64,000 nucleotides of DNA from Aliarcobacter sp. (GCA_028689025.1 JAQTXA010000001.1:62001-126000); one strand, 5' to 3'; positions 45,835 through 55,081 are shown, counted from the first letter of the stretch. Numbers and translations: made by a program. Notes: generated from the letters alone by a model not told the origin.

Positions 45835-46821
45835 ATGGATAAAAATTTTATTGTTTTTGAAACAAATAGACTAGATAAATTTCTAGCATTAAATATTGAT
45901 GCTTCAAGAAATCAAATTGAACAACTAATCAAAAAAGAGTACGTAAAAGTAGATGGCAAGATTGTAAGTAAAACAGGACTTAAATTAAAAGAGAGTCAAA
46001 GTATTGATGTTCATTTCCCTGATGCTGAATTAAATCCAGTTAAAGATGAAAATTTTGTAAAAGAGTCTTTAAAAGATAAAAATGTTGAAATCATTTATGA
46101 AGATGATGATATTTTGGTTATAAATAAACCATATAACTTAACAGTACATGATGCTCCAAGCGTTAAAGATGCAACTTTGGTTGACTGGTTAAAGTTAAAT
46201 AATATCTCATTATCAACAATTAGTGGAGAAGAAAGACATGGAATTGTACATAGATTAGATAAAGGAACAAGTGGTGTTATGGTTGTAGCAAAAACGAATC
46301 AAGCACATTTAGGACTTTCTAGACAACTTGAAGATAAATCTATGGGAAGATATTATCTAGCAATAGTAGATATGCCTTTAAAAGATAATATTATAATTGA
46401 TAAGTCAATAGCTAGAAGTCAAAATAATAGACTTAAAATGGCAATTGATGAAAATGGAAGAAATGCAAAATCTGCATTTCATAAACTTTCATTAAGCAAA
46501 AAAGAGAATTTTGAATTAATAGTAGCTAAATTGTTCACTGGAAGAACTCATCAGATTAGAGTTCACTTAAGTTCGATAAATAGGCATATATTGGGAGATA
46601 ATTTATATGGTTTTAAGGGCGAATTAAATAAAATAAATAGATTTTATTTACATGCTTATTATCTTTATTTAACTCATCCTATTACAAATAAGCAAATGAG
46701 ATTTAAAGCAAATTTACCAAAAGATATGGATGAATTCTTAAATACTAATTTTCAAGAGGAGAATATAAATGACAAACTTAATGAAAACAACATCATTAGC
46801 TACTTTAATACTTTTGCTTAG
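45835..46821 (+). CDS. RluA-family 23S rRNA pseudouridine synthase
   Basis: An S4 RNA-binding domain (RLDKFLALNIDASRNQIEQL) is followed by the catalytic domain with IVHRLDKGTSGVMVVAKT, which contains the catalytic Asp, and LFTGRTHQIRVHLSS. The ATG at MDKNFIVFE is favoured over the GTG six codons upstream because AAAGAG precedes it at usable distance; either is possible. The 3' end overlaps the lipoprotein gene by 53 bases. In C. jejuni a homologue sits in the same position (Cj1280c). Confidence 0.92.
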   Translation: MDKNFIVFETNRLDKFLALNIDASRNQIEQLIKKEYVKVDGKIVSKTGLKLKESQSIDVHFPDAELNPVKDENFVKESLKDKNVEIIYEDDDILVINKPYNLTVHDAPSVKDATLVDWLKLNNISLSTISGEERHGIVHRLDKGTSGVMVVAKTNQAHLGLSRQLEDKSMGRYYLAIVDMPLKDNIIIDKSIARSQNNRLKMAIDENGRNAKSAFHKLSLSKKENFELIVAKLFTGRTHQIRVHLSSINRHILGDNLYGFKGELNKINRFYLHAYYLYLTHPITNKQMRFKANLPKDMDEFLNTNFQEENINDKLNENNIISYFNTFA

Positions 46822-47827
46822 TGGTTGTACAAATATAATTGATACCTTAAATCCAGCAACAAAACCAAAAGTGGATAATTCTATTGAAATAGTAAATTAC
46901 AGCTCTATAAAATCTATCCCCGATATGGCAAATATAGGATTTGAATGGGAAAAAGTAAGTGATCCAAGAGTTATTGGTTACAATTTTTATAGAACTGAAC
47001 TAAATAAAGATTCAAATGAATTAAAACTTGTAAAAGTACTTGAAAACAAATATGCAACACATTATGTAGATAAAGGATTAGAGCCTAAAACGAGATATGC
47101 TTATCAAATTTCTTCAATAATAGAAGGAGGAATTGAATCAAAAACAACAGATGCATACATTGTTGAAACACTTCCTAGAATTATACCTGTTGAATTTGCA
47201 CAAGCAATTTCTAATTTACCTCATAGTGTAAAATTACTTTGGAGACCACATCCTGATAACAGAGTAGGATATTATAGAATTGAAAAATATAATACATTCA
47301 TAAATGAGTGGATACTTTTAAAAACTATAAAACAAAGACTTCAGGCAGAGTATGTTGATACTGGATTAGATAATAATACAAGTTACAAATATAGAATTAA
47401 AGCTTTCAGTTTTGATGATGTAGAAGCTGCACCTACAAAAGTAGTTATTGGAAAAACAAAAGCTCTTCCAGCAAGTCCGACAAATGTTAGAGCATCAAAT
47501 AATGAATCTAAAAGAATTACAATATCGTGGAATGCTTCTCCAACAGCTGATGTAATAAAATATGAAATACATAGAAGTACATTCAAACTCTTTGGATACT
47601 CAAAAATAAAAGAAGTTAATGCAAATACTTTAGAATATATTGATACACCAGAAAATAGCGGAAAAGCTTACTATTATAAAGTTATAGCTGTTGATAAAGA
47701 TGGCTTAGAAAGTAATACAGATGCAGTTCAAGGGATGAGTTTTAATACTTTTTCTAATCCAAGCTCAGCTTTAGCGAAATTAGAACAAAATAAAATTGAT
47801 TCAACATTAGAAAAAATAAAATTATAA
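46769..47827 (+). CDS. flpA: FlpA-like fibronectin type III lipoprotein
   Basis: The 352-residue precursor has a lipoprotein signal ending LLLLSGC and three fibronectin type III domains (about 45-135, 138-235, 237-335). The second contains WRPHPDNRV at 158-166, one residue different from the fibronectin-binding motif WRPHPDFRV reported for C. jejuni FlpA. GAGGAGAATATAA gives a strong ribosome binding site within the end of the upstream gene. Position between the pseudouridine synthase and trmB is as in C. jejuni. It is an outer-membrane lipoprotein and likely adhesin. Confidence 0.9.
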   Translation: MTNLMKTTSLATLILLLSGCTNIIDTLNPATKPKVDNSIEIVNYSSIKSIPDMANIGFEWEKVSDPRVIGYNFYRTELNKDSNELKLVKVLENKYATHYVDKGLEPKTRYAYQISSIIEGGIESKTTDAYIVETLPRIIPVEFAQAISNLPHSVKLLWRPHPDNRVGYYRIEKYNTFINEWILLKTIKQRLQAEYVDTGLDNNTSYKYRIKAFSFDDVEAAPTKVVIGKTKALPASPTNVRASNNESKRITISWNASPTADVIKYEIHRSTFKLFGYSKIKEVNANTLEYIDTPENSGKAYYYKVIAVDKDGLESNTDAVQGMSFNTFSNPSSALAKLEQNKIDSTLEKIKL

Positions 47828-47838
47828 TAAGAAGATAA

Positions 47839-49032
47839 ATGCCACATATAGTATTTGAAAAAAAAGAGTTAATTAACATCCCATCACAAAAAGATGGGGT
47901 AGATTTTGAGTTTATTGCAAAGTCTTATAATTTTACTGAAAAAGTAAGAAGAATTGAGTATAAAATTGCATTAAAAAATGAAGGTAAAGAATTTTTATTA
48001 TCACTAAAACCAAAAGATGATAATTTTATGATAAAAGCTGATAAAGTAACAAGAATATCGCCTGTTACGTTGGTAAAAAATGCTTTAAATGCTTATGTTA
48101 ATTTAAATAATTCAAATATCTTATTTTCAAATACAAATAATCTAAAATTTAAAAATGAACCAAAACATTTATATTTAAAAGATATTAACTATTTTGTTGA
48201 TGAATTTAATACAGATAAAGAGATTCAAATTGAGATTGGTTTTGGAAGTGGAAGACATCTATTACACCAAGCTAAAACGAATCCTAATATTCAATTTATT
48301 GGACTAGAAATTCACTATCCATCAATTGAACAACTACTAAAACAACTTGAAATTCAAAATATTACAAATGTTTTAGTTGTAAATTATGATGCAAGACTTT
48401 TTATGGAATTTATTGAATCAAATAAAGTTGGAAAAATATTTGTACATTTTCCTGTTCCTTGGGATAAAAAACCACATAGAAGAATCTATTCGAATGAATT
48501 TGTAAATGAAGCTTTAAGAGTTTTAAAAATTGCTGGAACACTGGAGCTTAGAACTGATAGTAGAAAATATTTTGATTTTTGTACAGAAGTTTTAACTAAT
48601 CTTCCAAAAGGAAGAATTACAATTGATATAAACAAAGATTTGGCAGTATCTAGTAAATATGAAGATAGATGGAAAAAACAAGGTAAAAATATCTATGATG
48701 TAGTTTTAGAAGCACAAAATGAAGATGAAAATATAAATCTGAATTTTGATTTCTCTTTTGATTTTAAAATAGATTTTCTTAGGACTTTAAAAACTATTCC
48801 AACAAAATCAATAATAGAAAAAAACTATTTTATTCATGTGGAAGAGCTTTATACTATTGAAAATAGTGAGAATTCTGGATTAATAAAGATAACTATGGGG
48901 AATTTTGATAGACCTGTAACAAAATATCTTTATGTAAATGATGGAACTATCTCTTATTATCAAGGGAATCCACTTCCAACAAGTTCAAATATAAATGCCC
49001 ACGAAAAATTAAAAGAGATTTTAAGTAAATGA
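47839..49032 (+). CDS. trmB: tRNA (guanine-N7-)-methyltransferase, long Campylobacterota form
   Basis: The central part (about 125-260) is the TrmB methyltransferase: EIQIEIGFGSGRHLLHQA is the SAM motif, then FIGLEIHYPSIEQLL, FVHFPVPWDKKPHRRI (the conserved PxPWpKkxHxxRR region) and ELRTDSRKYF. It methylates G46 of tRNA. At 397 residues it is nearly twice the usual length, with N- and C-terminal extensions of about 120 residues each that are shared with Campylobacter homologues. Their role is unknown. It overlaps ftsE by four bases. Confidence 0.93.
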   Translation: MPHIVFEKKELINIPSQKDGVDFEFIAKSYNFTEKVRRIEYKIALKNEGKEFLLSLKPKDDNFMIKADKVTRISPVTLVKNALNAYVNLNNSNILFSNTNNLKFKNEPKHLYLKDINYFVDEFNTDKEIQIEIGFGSGRHLLHQAKTNPNIQFIGLEIHYPSIEQLLKQLEIQNITNVLVVNYDARLFMEFIESNKVGKIFVHFPVPWDKKPHRRIYSNEFVNEALRVLKIAGTLELRTDSRKYFDFCTEVLTNLPKGRITIDINKDLAVSSKYEDRWKKQGKNIYDVVLEAQNEDENINLNFDFSFDFKIDFLRTLKTIPTKSIIEKNYFIHVEELYTIENSENSGLIKITMGNFDRPVTKYLYVNDGTISYYQGNPLPTSSNINAHEKLKEILSK

Positions 49033-49691
49033 TTGAAGCAAAAAATATTTATCTTTCATATGATGACAATAAATATGTTATTAAAAAAGGAAACTTTTCT
49101 ATTAAACCTAAAGAATTTATTTTTATAGGTGGAAATTCAGGAAGTGGAAAATCAACACTTTTAAAATCATTTTATGGAGATATTCCTCTAAAACATGGTA
49201 GTTTGAAGATAGAAAACCAAGAAGTTTTTGGAATTAGAGGTAAAAAATTAAGAGTTTTAAGAAAAGACATTGGTATTATTTTTCAAGATTATAAACTTAT
49301 AAATGAGTATACTATCGAAGAAAATATCATGATTCCACTTAAAATAAATGGTTATTCAGATGACATATCAAAAGACCAAGCTAACAAACTGCTAGCTCAT
49401 GTAAGACTTTCACATAGAGCTGGTTACTATCCAAATGAATTAAGTGGTGGTGAGCAACAAAGAGTAGCAGTTGCTCGTGCACTTGCACATAACCCAAAAA
49501 TAATAATTGCAGATGAACCAACGGGAAATCTTGATGATTTTTCAGCTGAAGTTGTATGGAATTTATTAAAAGGTGCAAATGAGCAATTAGGAATTACGAT
49601 AGTTGTTGTAACACATAGAGTTCCTAAAAACTTAGGAATTAAGTTTAGACAATTATCTATTGAAGATGGAATTATTTATGAAGTTTCTTAA
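49029..49691 (+). CDS. ftsE: Cell division ATP-binding protein FtsE
   Basis: The 220-residue ABC ATPase has Walker A GGNSGSGKSTLL, signature LSGGEQQRVAVARAL, Walker B IIIADEPTGNLD and the H-loop VVVTHR. The GNLDD version and adjacency to an FtsX-like permease identify it as FtsE. With FtsX it powers control of cell-wall hydrolysis at the septum. It overlaps trmB by four bases and ftsX by 14. Confidence 0.93.
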   Translation: MIEAKNIYLSYDDNKYVIKKGNFSIKPKEFIFIGGNSGSGKSTLLKSFYGDIPLKHGSLKIENQEVFGIRGKKLRVLRKDIGIIFQDYKLINEYTIEENIMIPLKINGYSDDISKDQANKLLAHVRLSHRAGYYPNELSGGEQQRVAVARALAHNPKIIIADEPTGNLDDFSAEVVWNLLKGANEQLGITIVVVTHRVPKNLGIKFRQLSIEDGIIYEVS

Positions 49692-50496
49692 AAATTTATT
49701 CGCTTTTTTAATTCCTTTACTTTCAATGTTAATTACATTTTCTATATTTTTATTAATAGATAATGTAGTTGATAATTATAAATCTAAGATTTCAAGGGAT
49801 TATTCTATAATTATAGTTACAACTAATCCCGTGGAAAAAGATTCTATTAAAGAGTTAGCTGGTATTAAAGTAGAAAAGATACAAAATTTACCAAATGATA
49901 AAATTATTTCAAGTATCCAATCTAATTTATCAGAGACATCTGTTGAATTATTAAAACAAAAACTTCCAAATTTTTATCAAATTTATTTAGAGATTTTTCC
50001 AACAACTAGTGAATTAGATGATATTAAACAGACTTTATTACAAAATAAAAATGTAAGAAAGGTTGAAGTTTTCTATAAAAATCACAATCAAATATATCTA
50101 CTTTTGCTTTTATTAAATAGTGTATCTTTCATACTATTTTTTATTATTACAATTTTTGCAATAATCATTATTGCAAAACAAATAAAACTATGGTTTCATG
50201 AACAAAGCGTTAAAATATCCATTTTAAGACTACATGGAGCTTCAATTTTATATAGTGCTTCCTCAATATTAAATTATGCATTGTTGAGTTCATTATTATC
50301 ATTTTTAATTTCAGCTGCATTTTTATATTATGTTTCTAATAATATGACTGTATTATTCCCACTAGAATTACATGAAATAGTAGATATTGATATAAATTTA
50401 TTTACTGAATTAGTAAAAATATTTTCCTTATCATTTAGTATTTCTATGTTTACAATATTTGGTGTATTACTAAAATATAAGATAACTAATGACTAA
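49678..50496 (+). CDS. ftsX: Cell division permease FtsX
   Basis: I start at the ATG of MKFLKNLFAFLIPLLSML, preceded by GATGGA; the track start six codons earlier is a TTG. The protein has one N-terminal helix, a periplasmic loop of about 110 residues (with LPNFYQIYLEIFPTTSELDD typical of FtsX), then three C-terminal helices. It passes the FtsE ATP cycle to a periplasmic amidase activator, here most likely the EnvC-like product of the next, overlapping gene. Confidence 0.88.
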   Translation: MKFLKNLFAFLIPLLSMLITFSIFLLIDNVVDNYKSKISRDYSIIIVTTNPVEKDSIKELAGIKVEKIQNLPNDKIISSIQSNLSETSVELLKQKLPNFYQIYLEIFPTTSELDDIKQTLLQNKNVRKVEVFYKNHNQIYLLLLLLNSVSFILFFIITIFAIIIIAKQIKLWFHEQSVKISILRLHGASILYSASSILNYALLSSLLSFLISAAFLYYVSNNMTVLFPLELHEIVDIDINLFTELVKIFSLSFSISMFTIFGVLLKYKITND

Positions 50497-51823
50497 CAAA
50501 ATAGTTTTTTTATTAATAGTATTTATAAGCACTATTTTTGCTGCATCTAATATTGACAAAAAAATACAAACAAATACAGAAAAACTTAATTCTAGCGATG
50601 ACAAAAAAGAGAGTACTTCATTAAAGATAAAAAATTTGGCTGATCAAATTGAGAGTCAAAATGCGAATATAACTAATATTGAAAAAGATATTAAGCAGAT
50701 AAATTCTGATATTGATGAGCATCAAAAACTATTAGAAGAGGCAAAAACTAAATTAGATGAACTTAAATCTAAATCTTCTGAATTAATAAAAGAAAAAACT
50801 ACTAGTGAAGAACAAATTGTAGATACTATTATTGAAGAGTTTTCTATTTCAATTGCAGTAAAATTAGCATCGGAAGATAGTTTACAAGAGTTAATAGATA
50901 GTGAAATTTATACTTTATTATCTCAACATTCAAAAGATAAAGTTCTAAAATTAAATACAAATTATAGTGCCTTATCTGCAAATACAAAAAATAATCAAAA
51001 AGATATAGAAAAGATTTCTTCATATATTAATGATAGGCAAAAAACAAAAGATAAATTAACTAACTTAAAAGAGAAACATTCAAGTTCTCTTTCTAGTTTA
51101 GAGCAACAACATAAATCTTATCAAGAAGAGTTAAATAAAGTTGCTAAAGAGCAAGAATCATTAAAAAATCTTCTTTCTGAATTAAATATTCTAAAACAAG
51201 AAGAGACAAAAAAAGCTGAAGAAGCAGCGGCAGCTGCTGAAGATGAGAAAAGAAAAAGATTACAAGCACTGCTATCACAAAAAAGAAATAGTAATAATAA
51301 TTCAAATGTTGAAGATGAAGCTCCACAAGATGAAATTCAAACTTCTGATGTAAGAAATCAAAGATATGCAAAAACTCTAAATCTTGATGTAAGAAAAATT
51401 GGTTCATCAACAGATGGAATTACAATTATAAAATATAAAGGTGAAAAAACAATTGCCCCATTAAAGTCATTTAAAGTAGTTAAAAATTTTGGAACATATT
51501 ATGACCCTGTTTATAAAATCAAACTATTTAATGAATCTATAGTTTTAAAAAGTGATGAAAATCAAGCAAAAGTTGTTTCTGTTTTAAATGGTAAAGTTGT
51601 TTATGCAAAGAAAAATGCTGGAATGCTTGATAATGTTGTGATTATTCAACACGAGGGAGGACTTCATACGATTTATTCTCACTTAGATGAAATTTCACCT
51701 ACTTTAGTTGTGGGAAAATGGATAAAACAAGGATATGTGGTTGGTCGTGTTAATAATACCTTAATGTTTCAAGCAACAAAAGATTCTTCACATATAGACC
51801 CGAAAGATTTGTTTAAAATATGA
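50489..51823 (+). CDS. EnvC-like murein hydrolase activator (degenerate M23/LytM)
   Basis: The 444-residue precursor has a signal peptide (KIVFLLIVFISTIFAAS), long coiled coils (about 25-110 and 165-265) and a C-terminal LytM/M23 fold (NGKVVYAKKNAGMLDNVVII, HEGGLHTIYSHLDEIS). Zinc ligands are missing: the first His-x-x-x-Asp motif is absent and the final HxH reads TLMFQ. This is the layout of E. coli EnvC, which activates amidases under FtsEX control. It overlaps ftsX by eight bases, giving a complete FtsE-FtsX-EnvC set. Confidence 0.88.
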   Translation: MTNKIVFLLIVFISTIFAASNIDKKIQTNTEKLNSSDDKKESTSLKIKNLADQIESQNANITNIEKDIKQINSDIDEHQKLLEEAKTKLDELKSKSSELIKEKTTSEEQIVDTIIEEFSISIAVKLASEDSLQELIDSEIYTLLSQHSKDKVLKLNTNYSALSANTKNNQKDIEKISSYINDRQKTKDKLTNLKEKHSSSLSSLEQQHKSYQEELNKVAKEQESLKNLLSELNILKQEETKKAEEAAAAAEDEKRKRLQALLSQKRNSNNNSNVEDEAPQDEIQTSDVRNQRYAKTLNLDVRKIGSSTDGITIIKYKGEKTIAPLKSFKVVKNFGTYYDPVYKIKLFNESIVLKSDENQAKVVSVLNGKVVYAKKNAGMLDNVVIIQHEGGLHTIYSHLDEISPTLVVGKWIKQGYVVGRVNNTLMFQATKDSSHIDPKDLFKI

Positions 51824-52272
51824 TACTTTTTATAGATGGTGATGCTTTCCCTAATCTTTTAAAACCAATTGTTTTAAGGGCTATTGAAAAACAAAAATTA
51901 GATACAATTGTAATTGCAAATAAAAAGATAAATATAGGTCATTCTAATTATATAAAATATATAATTGTTGACCTTGGTGCAGATGAAGCTGATAATAAAA
52001 TTGTTGAAATGTTAAATTCAAACGATTTAGTAATTACAGCGGATATTCCACTAGCAGATAGAACAATAGATAAAGATGCCCATGCAATTGACCATAGAGG
52101 TTCTATGTACACAAAAGACAATATAAAACAGTATCTTGCAATGAGAAATCTAATGCAAGAGATACGCGATAGCGGAGAGATTACAAAAGGCCCTGCCCCT
52201 TTTTCTCAGAAAGATGCTCAACAATTTGCAAACTCTTTTAATAATTTTTTGCAAAAATATAATAAAAATTAA
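51820..52272 (+). CDS. YaiI/YqxD family protein (UPF0178, DUF188)
   Basis: The 150-residue protein has LFIDGDAFPNLLKPIVLRAI at the N-terminus, VDLGADEADNKIVE and the block VITADIPLADRTIDKDAHAI, the DUF188 signatures of a PIN-like NYN nuclease fold, with acidic residues for metal binding. It is probably an RNA-processing nuclease, but the substrate is unknown. It overlaps the EnvC-like gene by four bases. Confidence 0.92.
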   Translation: MILFIDGDAFPNLLKPIVLRAIEKQKLDTIVIANKKINIGHSNYIKYIIVDLGADEADNKIVEMLNSNDLVITADIPLADRTIDKDAHAIDHRGSMYTKDNIKQYLAMRNLMQEIRDSGEITKGPAPFSQKDAQQFANSFNNFLQKYNKN

Positions 52273-52281
52273 GGATTTACC

Positions 52282-53160
52282 ATTATTTTAATAGATCAAT
52301 CAACAAAAAATCAATTTAGAACTTTTTGTACGGAAAACAAAATCACAGATATGGAAACAGCTGTTCAATACTTTATAGTATTTGGTGGATTAAATATAAA
52401 AATTGATACAACAAAACCTCTACTTGAGTTAATCGAAAAACATATTCTAAATGAATATACAAATCTTAGATACGAAATAAACACAATAAGTGGTGGATAT
52501 AAAGTTGACCATGCAATTTTAACAGGAATTGCCCAAGGTGACAGAAGAACAAACTCATCTTTTAAAAGAGCATTTGTTAGCTTTGAAGAGGGGATGAAAT
52601 GTGTTGAAAAACTAGTAGATAGAGGAATAATAGAAATTGAATCTTCACAACATCACTTAGCAAAAAAAAGAGGTGATGATAAAATTTCTAAAAAACTTCT
52701 TTTTACAACACCTTTTTTAAGATTTTGGTTTGCTTTTGTTTCTCCAATTTATAAAGGAATCAAAGAAAAAGAATACAAGGAGTTTTATGAGCTTTATGAA
52801 AATAAACAAGCTGAATTTGGAAACTTTATTTTTGAAGAGTTAGCAATGGAGTGTCTTAGAGACTCTTTTACAGAAGATCCTATTAAACAATTTGGTAAAT
52901 ATTGGGATGAAAAAGTTGAAATTGATTTAGTTGCAAAAACAACATCTGGAAAAATTATCGCTGGAAATTGCAAATATGTAAATTCAAAACTAAAGAAAAA
53001 TGAATTAAATAAACTAAAAGAAGATTGTAAAACAGCAGATTTAAATGTGGATACTTTTGTAATATTTAGCAAAAGTGGTTTTTCAAATGAGTTAAAATCA
53101 CAAAAGAGTGAGACTCTTAGACTATTTACGCCTAAGAGCTTTAAGCTATTATTAGCTTAA
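52282..53160 (+). CDS. DUF234-type protein with probable ATT start
   Basis: The open frame continues upstream of the track ATG (52351) to an ATT at 52282 that lies six bases after AAGGA. The added residues (ILIDQSTKNQFRTFCTENKI) run smoothly into DMETAVQYFIVFGGL, and the internal ATG has no ribosome binding site. The C-terminus is DUF234: FGKYWDEKVEIDLVAKTTSG then IIAGNCKYVNSKL, a PD-(D/E)xK-like core in which the usual GEvK/GECK glutamate is Asn. No AAA ATPase domain is present. Function unknown. Confidence 0.75.
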   Translation: MILIDQSTKNQFRTFCTENKITDMETAVQYFIVFGGLNIKIDTTKPLLELIEKHILNEYTNLRYEINTISGGYKVDHAILTGIAQGDRRTNSSFKRAFVSFEEGMKCVEKLVDRGIIEIESSQHHLAKKRGDDKISKKLLFTTPFLRFWFAFVSPIYKGIKEKEYKEFYELYENKQAEFGNFIFEELAMECLRDSFTEDPIKQFGKYWDEKVEIDLVAKTTSGKIIAGNCKYVNSKLKKNELNKLKEDCKTADLNVDTFVIFSKSGFSNELKSQKSETLRLFTPKSFKLLLA

Positions 53161-54941
53161 ACCTCATTCATTCTTATTTCAAACTCTTTATTCATAAGAT
53201 CAAGTTTGATTTGTAAAGCTTCCAATTGAGAAAATTTATCTTCTATATTTTTCTCAATTTTTGGAATATCTCTTGAAAGTTTTACTCTAGCATCTTCAAG
53301 TGAATCTTCTAATTTTTCAATCTCTTCTTCTATTTCTTGCATCTGTTTTTTAATTGGTGTTGTTGCTTTAGATTTCTCAGAAACAATAGCAGCTCTAAGT
53401 TTTTTGCTCTCTTTTTTATTAACTTTAACGGCTTTTTCTTTTTTTACTTCAACAACATCATCATCCCAACCAATTTTTTCTAAGAACTCATCATAAGTTC
53501 CATCAAAACAAGTAGCTTCATCGTTTGCAAATACAATCAATCTATCACAAACTGCTCTTAATAACTCTTCACTGTGAGTTACAATAATACTAGAACCCTC
53601 AAAGGCTTTAATAGCTTTTGTTAATGCTGCAATTGAATCCATATCAAGGTGATTTGTAGGCTCATCTAGGAAAAGTAAGTTTACATCTTTTGCGATGATT
53701 TTTCCAAGCATTACCCTAGATTTCTCTCCCCCTGAAAGAAGTGTGATTTTCTTTTTAGCATTATCTCCACTAAACATCATTAAACCACAAATACTTCTTA
53801 CAACTGATTCTGGTAATTTTGTATTTGTTGAATGGATTTCGTCCATGATTGTGCTATTTAGATTTAAATGAGAAATATTTGTTTGTCCAAAGTGTCCAAA
53901 AACTGTACTTCCATGATAATCAATAGTTCCACTTAAAGCTTTTAGTTCATTTGCAATTACATTTAATAAAGTTGATTTACCTTTACCATTTTTTCCTATA
54001 ATTCCTAATGTTTCACCTCTTTGTAAAGCAAAAGAGATATCTTTAAATAAAATATTATCTTTTGTATATCCAAAACTTACATCTTTTACTTCAACTAAGA
54101 ATTTTGCAGGTGTTTCTTTATAATTAAAATCAAATTTTAAAGTTGAGTCATAACCAATATCTTCTAAAACATCCATCTTCTCTAAGATTTTTACTTTTGA
54201 TTGAGCAAGTGCAGCAGTTGAAGCACGTGCTTTATTTTTTGCAATAAAATCTTCAAGCTCTTTGATTTTTTTATCTTGAGCTATTTTTTGTTTTTCATGG
54301 TGTTCTTCATTACTTGCTAATTGCTCATAGAACTTTTCTGTTCCACCAGCAATCATATAAGCATTTCTTCTGATAATTCCCATTGTATGAGTACAAACAC
54401 TATCCATAAAATCTCTATCATGAGTAATAAGGATTACTTCACCATCAAAGTTTTTAAGAAAGGCTTTTAACCATCTAATAGATAAAATATCCAAGTAGTT
54501 TGTTGGCTCATCTAGAAGTAACATATTTGGTTCAGTTAATAGTAATTTTGCAAGATTTATTCTAATTTGAAAACCACCTGAAAATGATTTTGGCTCTTTT
54601 TCTAAATCTTCTTGAGAAAAACCAAGACCAAATAATATTTTTTCAACTTTGTAAAGACTGAATTTATCATCTTCTGCAAGTGCTAGTGCTGTTTCATCAA
54701 TTAAAGTTTTTTCAGTAAAATCAAAATATTGTTTTAATGCCCCAATTTTATAATTTCTTGGAATCATAACCTCGCCACTATCGGCTTGTTCTTCATTAAG
54801 AATTAATTTGAAAAGAGTAGATTTACCACTACCATTTCGCCCTACTAAACCTATTTTATTACCAGAATTTAGTCTTAAATTTAGTTCACTAAAAAGCTCA
54901 TTTGGTCCATAGCTTTTTGATACATTTGAAAGTTCTATCAT
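53157..54941 (-). CDS. ABC-F family ATPase
   Basis: The 594-residue protein has two ATPase domains and no membrane segments. The first has GLVGRNGSGKSTLFKLI, FSGGFQIRINLAKLLL and LLLDEPTNYLD; the second has GIIGKNGKGKSTLLNVI, LSGGEKSRVMLGKII and LLFLDEPTNHLD. A charged linker and a C-terminal coiled coil (about 510-590, Lys/Glu-rich) resemble the Uup/YheS group. ABC-F proteins act on ribosomes, relieving stalling or drug binding. The gene is monocistronic and convergent with the DUF234 gene, overlapping its stop. Confidence 0.92.
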   Translation of the reverse strand: MIELSNVSKSYGPNELFSELNLRLNSGNKIGLVGRNGSGKSTLFKLILNEEQADSGEVMIPRNYKIGALKQYFDFTEKTLIDETALALAEDDKFSLYKVEKILFGLGFSQEDLEKEPKSFSGGFQIRINLAKLLLTEPNMLLLDEPTNYLDILSIRWLKAFLKNFDGEVILITHDRDFMDSVCTHTMGIIRRNAYMIAGGTEKFYEQLASNEEHHEKQKIAQDKKIKELEDFIAKNKARASTAALAQSKVKILEKMDVLEDIGYDSTLKFDFNYKETPAKFLVEVKDVSFGYTKDNILFKDISFALQRGETLGIIGKNGKGKSTLLNVIANELKALSGTIDYHGSTVFGHFGQTNISHLNLNSTIMDEIHSTNTKLPESVVRSICGLMMFSGDNAKKKITLLSGGEKSRVMLGKIIAKDVNLLFLDEPTNHLDMDSIAALTKAIKAFEGSSIIVTHSEELLRAVCDRLIVFANDEATCFDGTYDEFLEKIGWDDDVVEVKKEKAVKVNKKESKKLRAAIVSEKSKATTPIKKQMQEIEEEIEKLEDSLEDARVKLSRDIPKIEKNIEDKFSQLEALQIKLDLMNKEFEIRMNEV

Positions 54942-55026
54942 GTTTCTCTTTTATTATTGTGTTTTGTATTTGTTTAAGGTTGGGATTATACGATATATGT
55001 GGTTATATGTTGATTAGAGTTAAAAT

Positions 55027-55059
55027 AAAAAGAGGCAAGAAGAGAACTTCTTACCTTTT
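55027..55059 (-). terminator. Terminator after dapD
   Basis: On the minus strand AAAAGGTAAGAAG pairs imperfectly with CTTCTTGCCTCTTTT, followed by T-rich sequence, about 20 bases after the dapD stop. Confidence 0.75.
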
Positions 55060-55081
55060 AATTCATATAAAAATATAAAGA

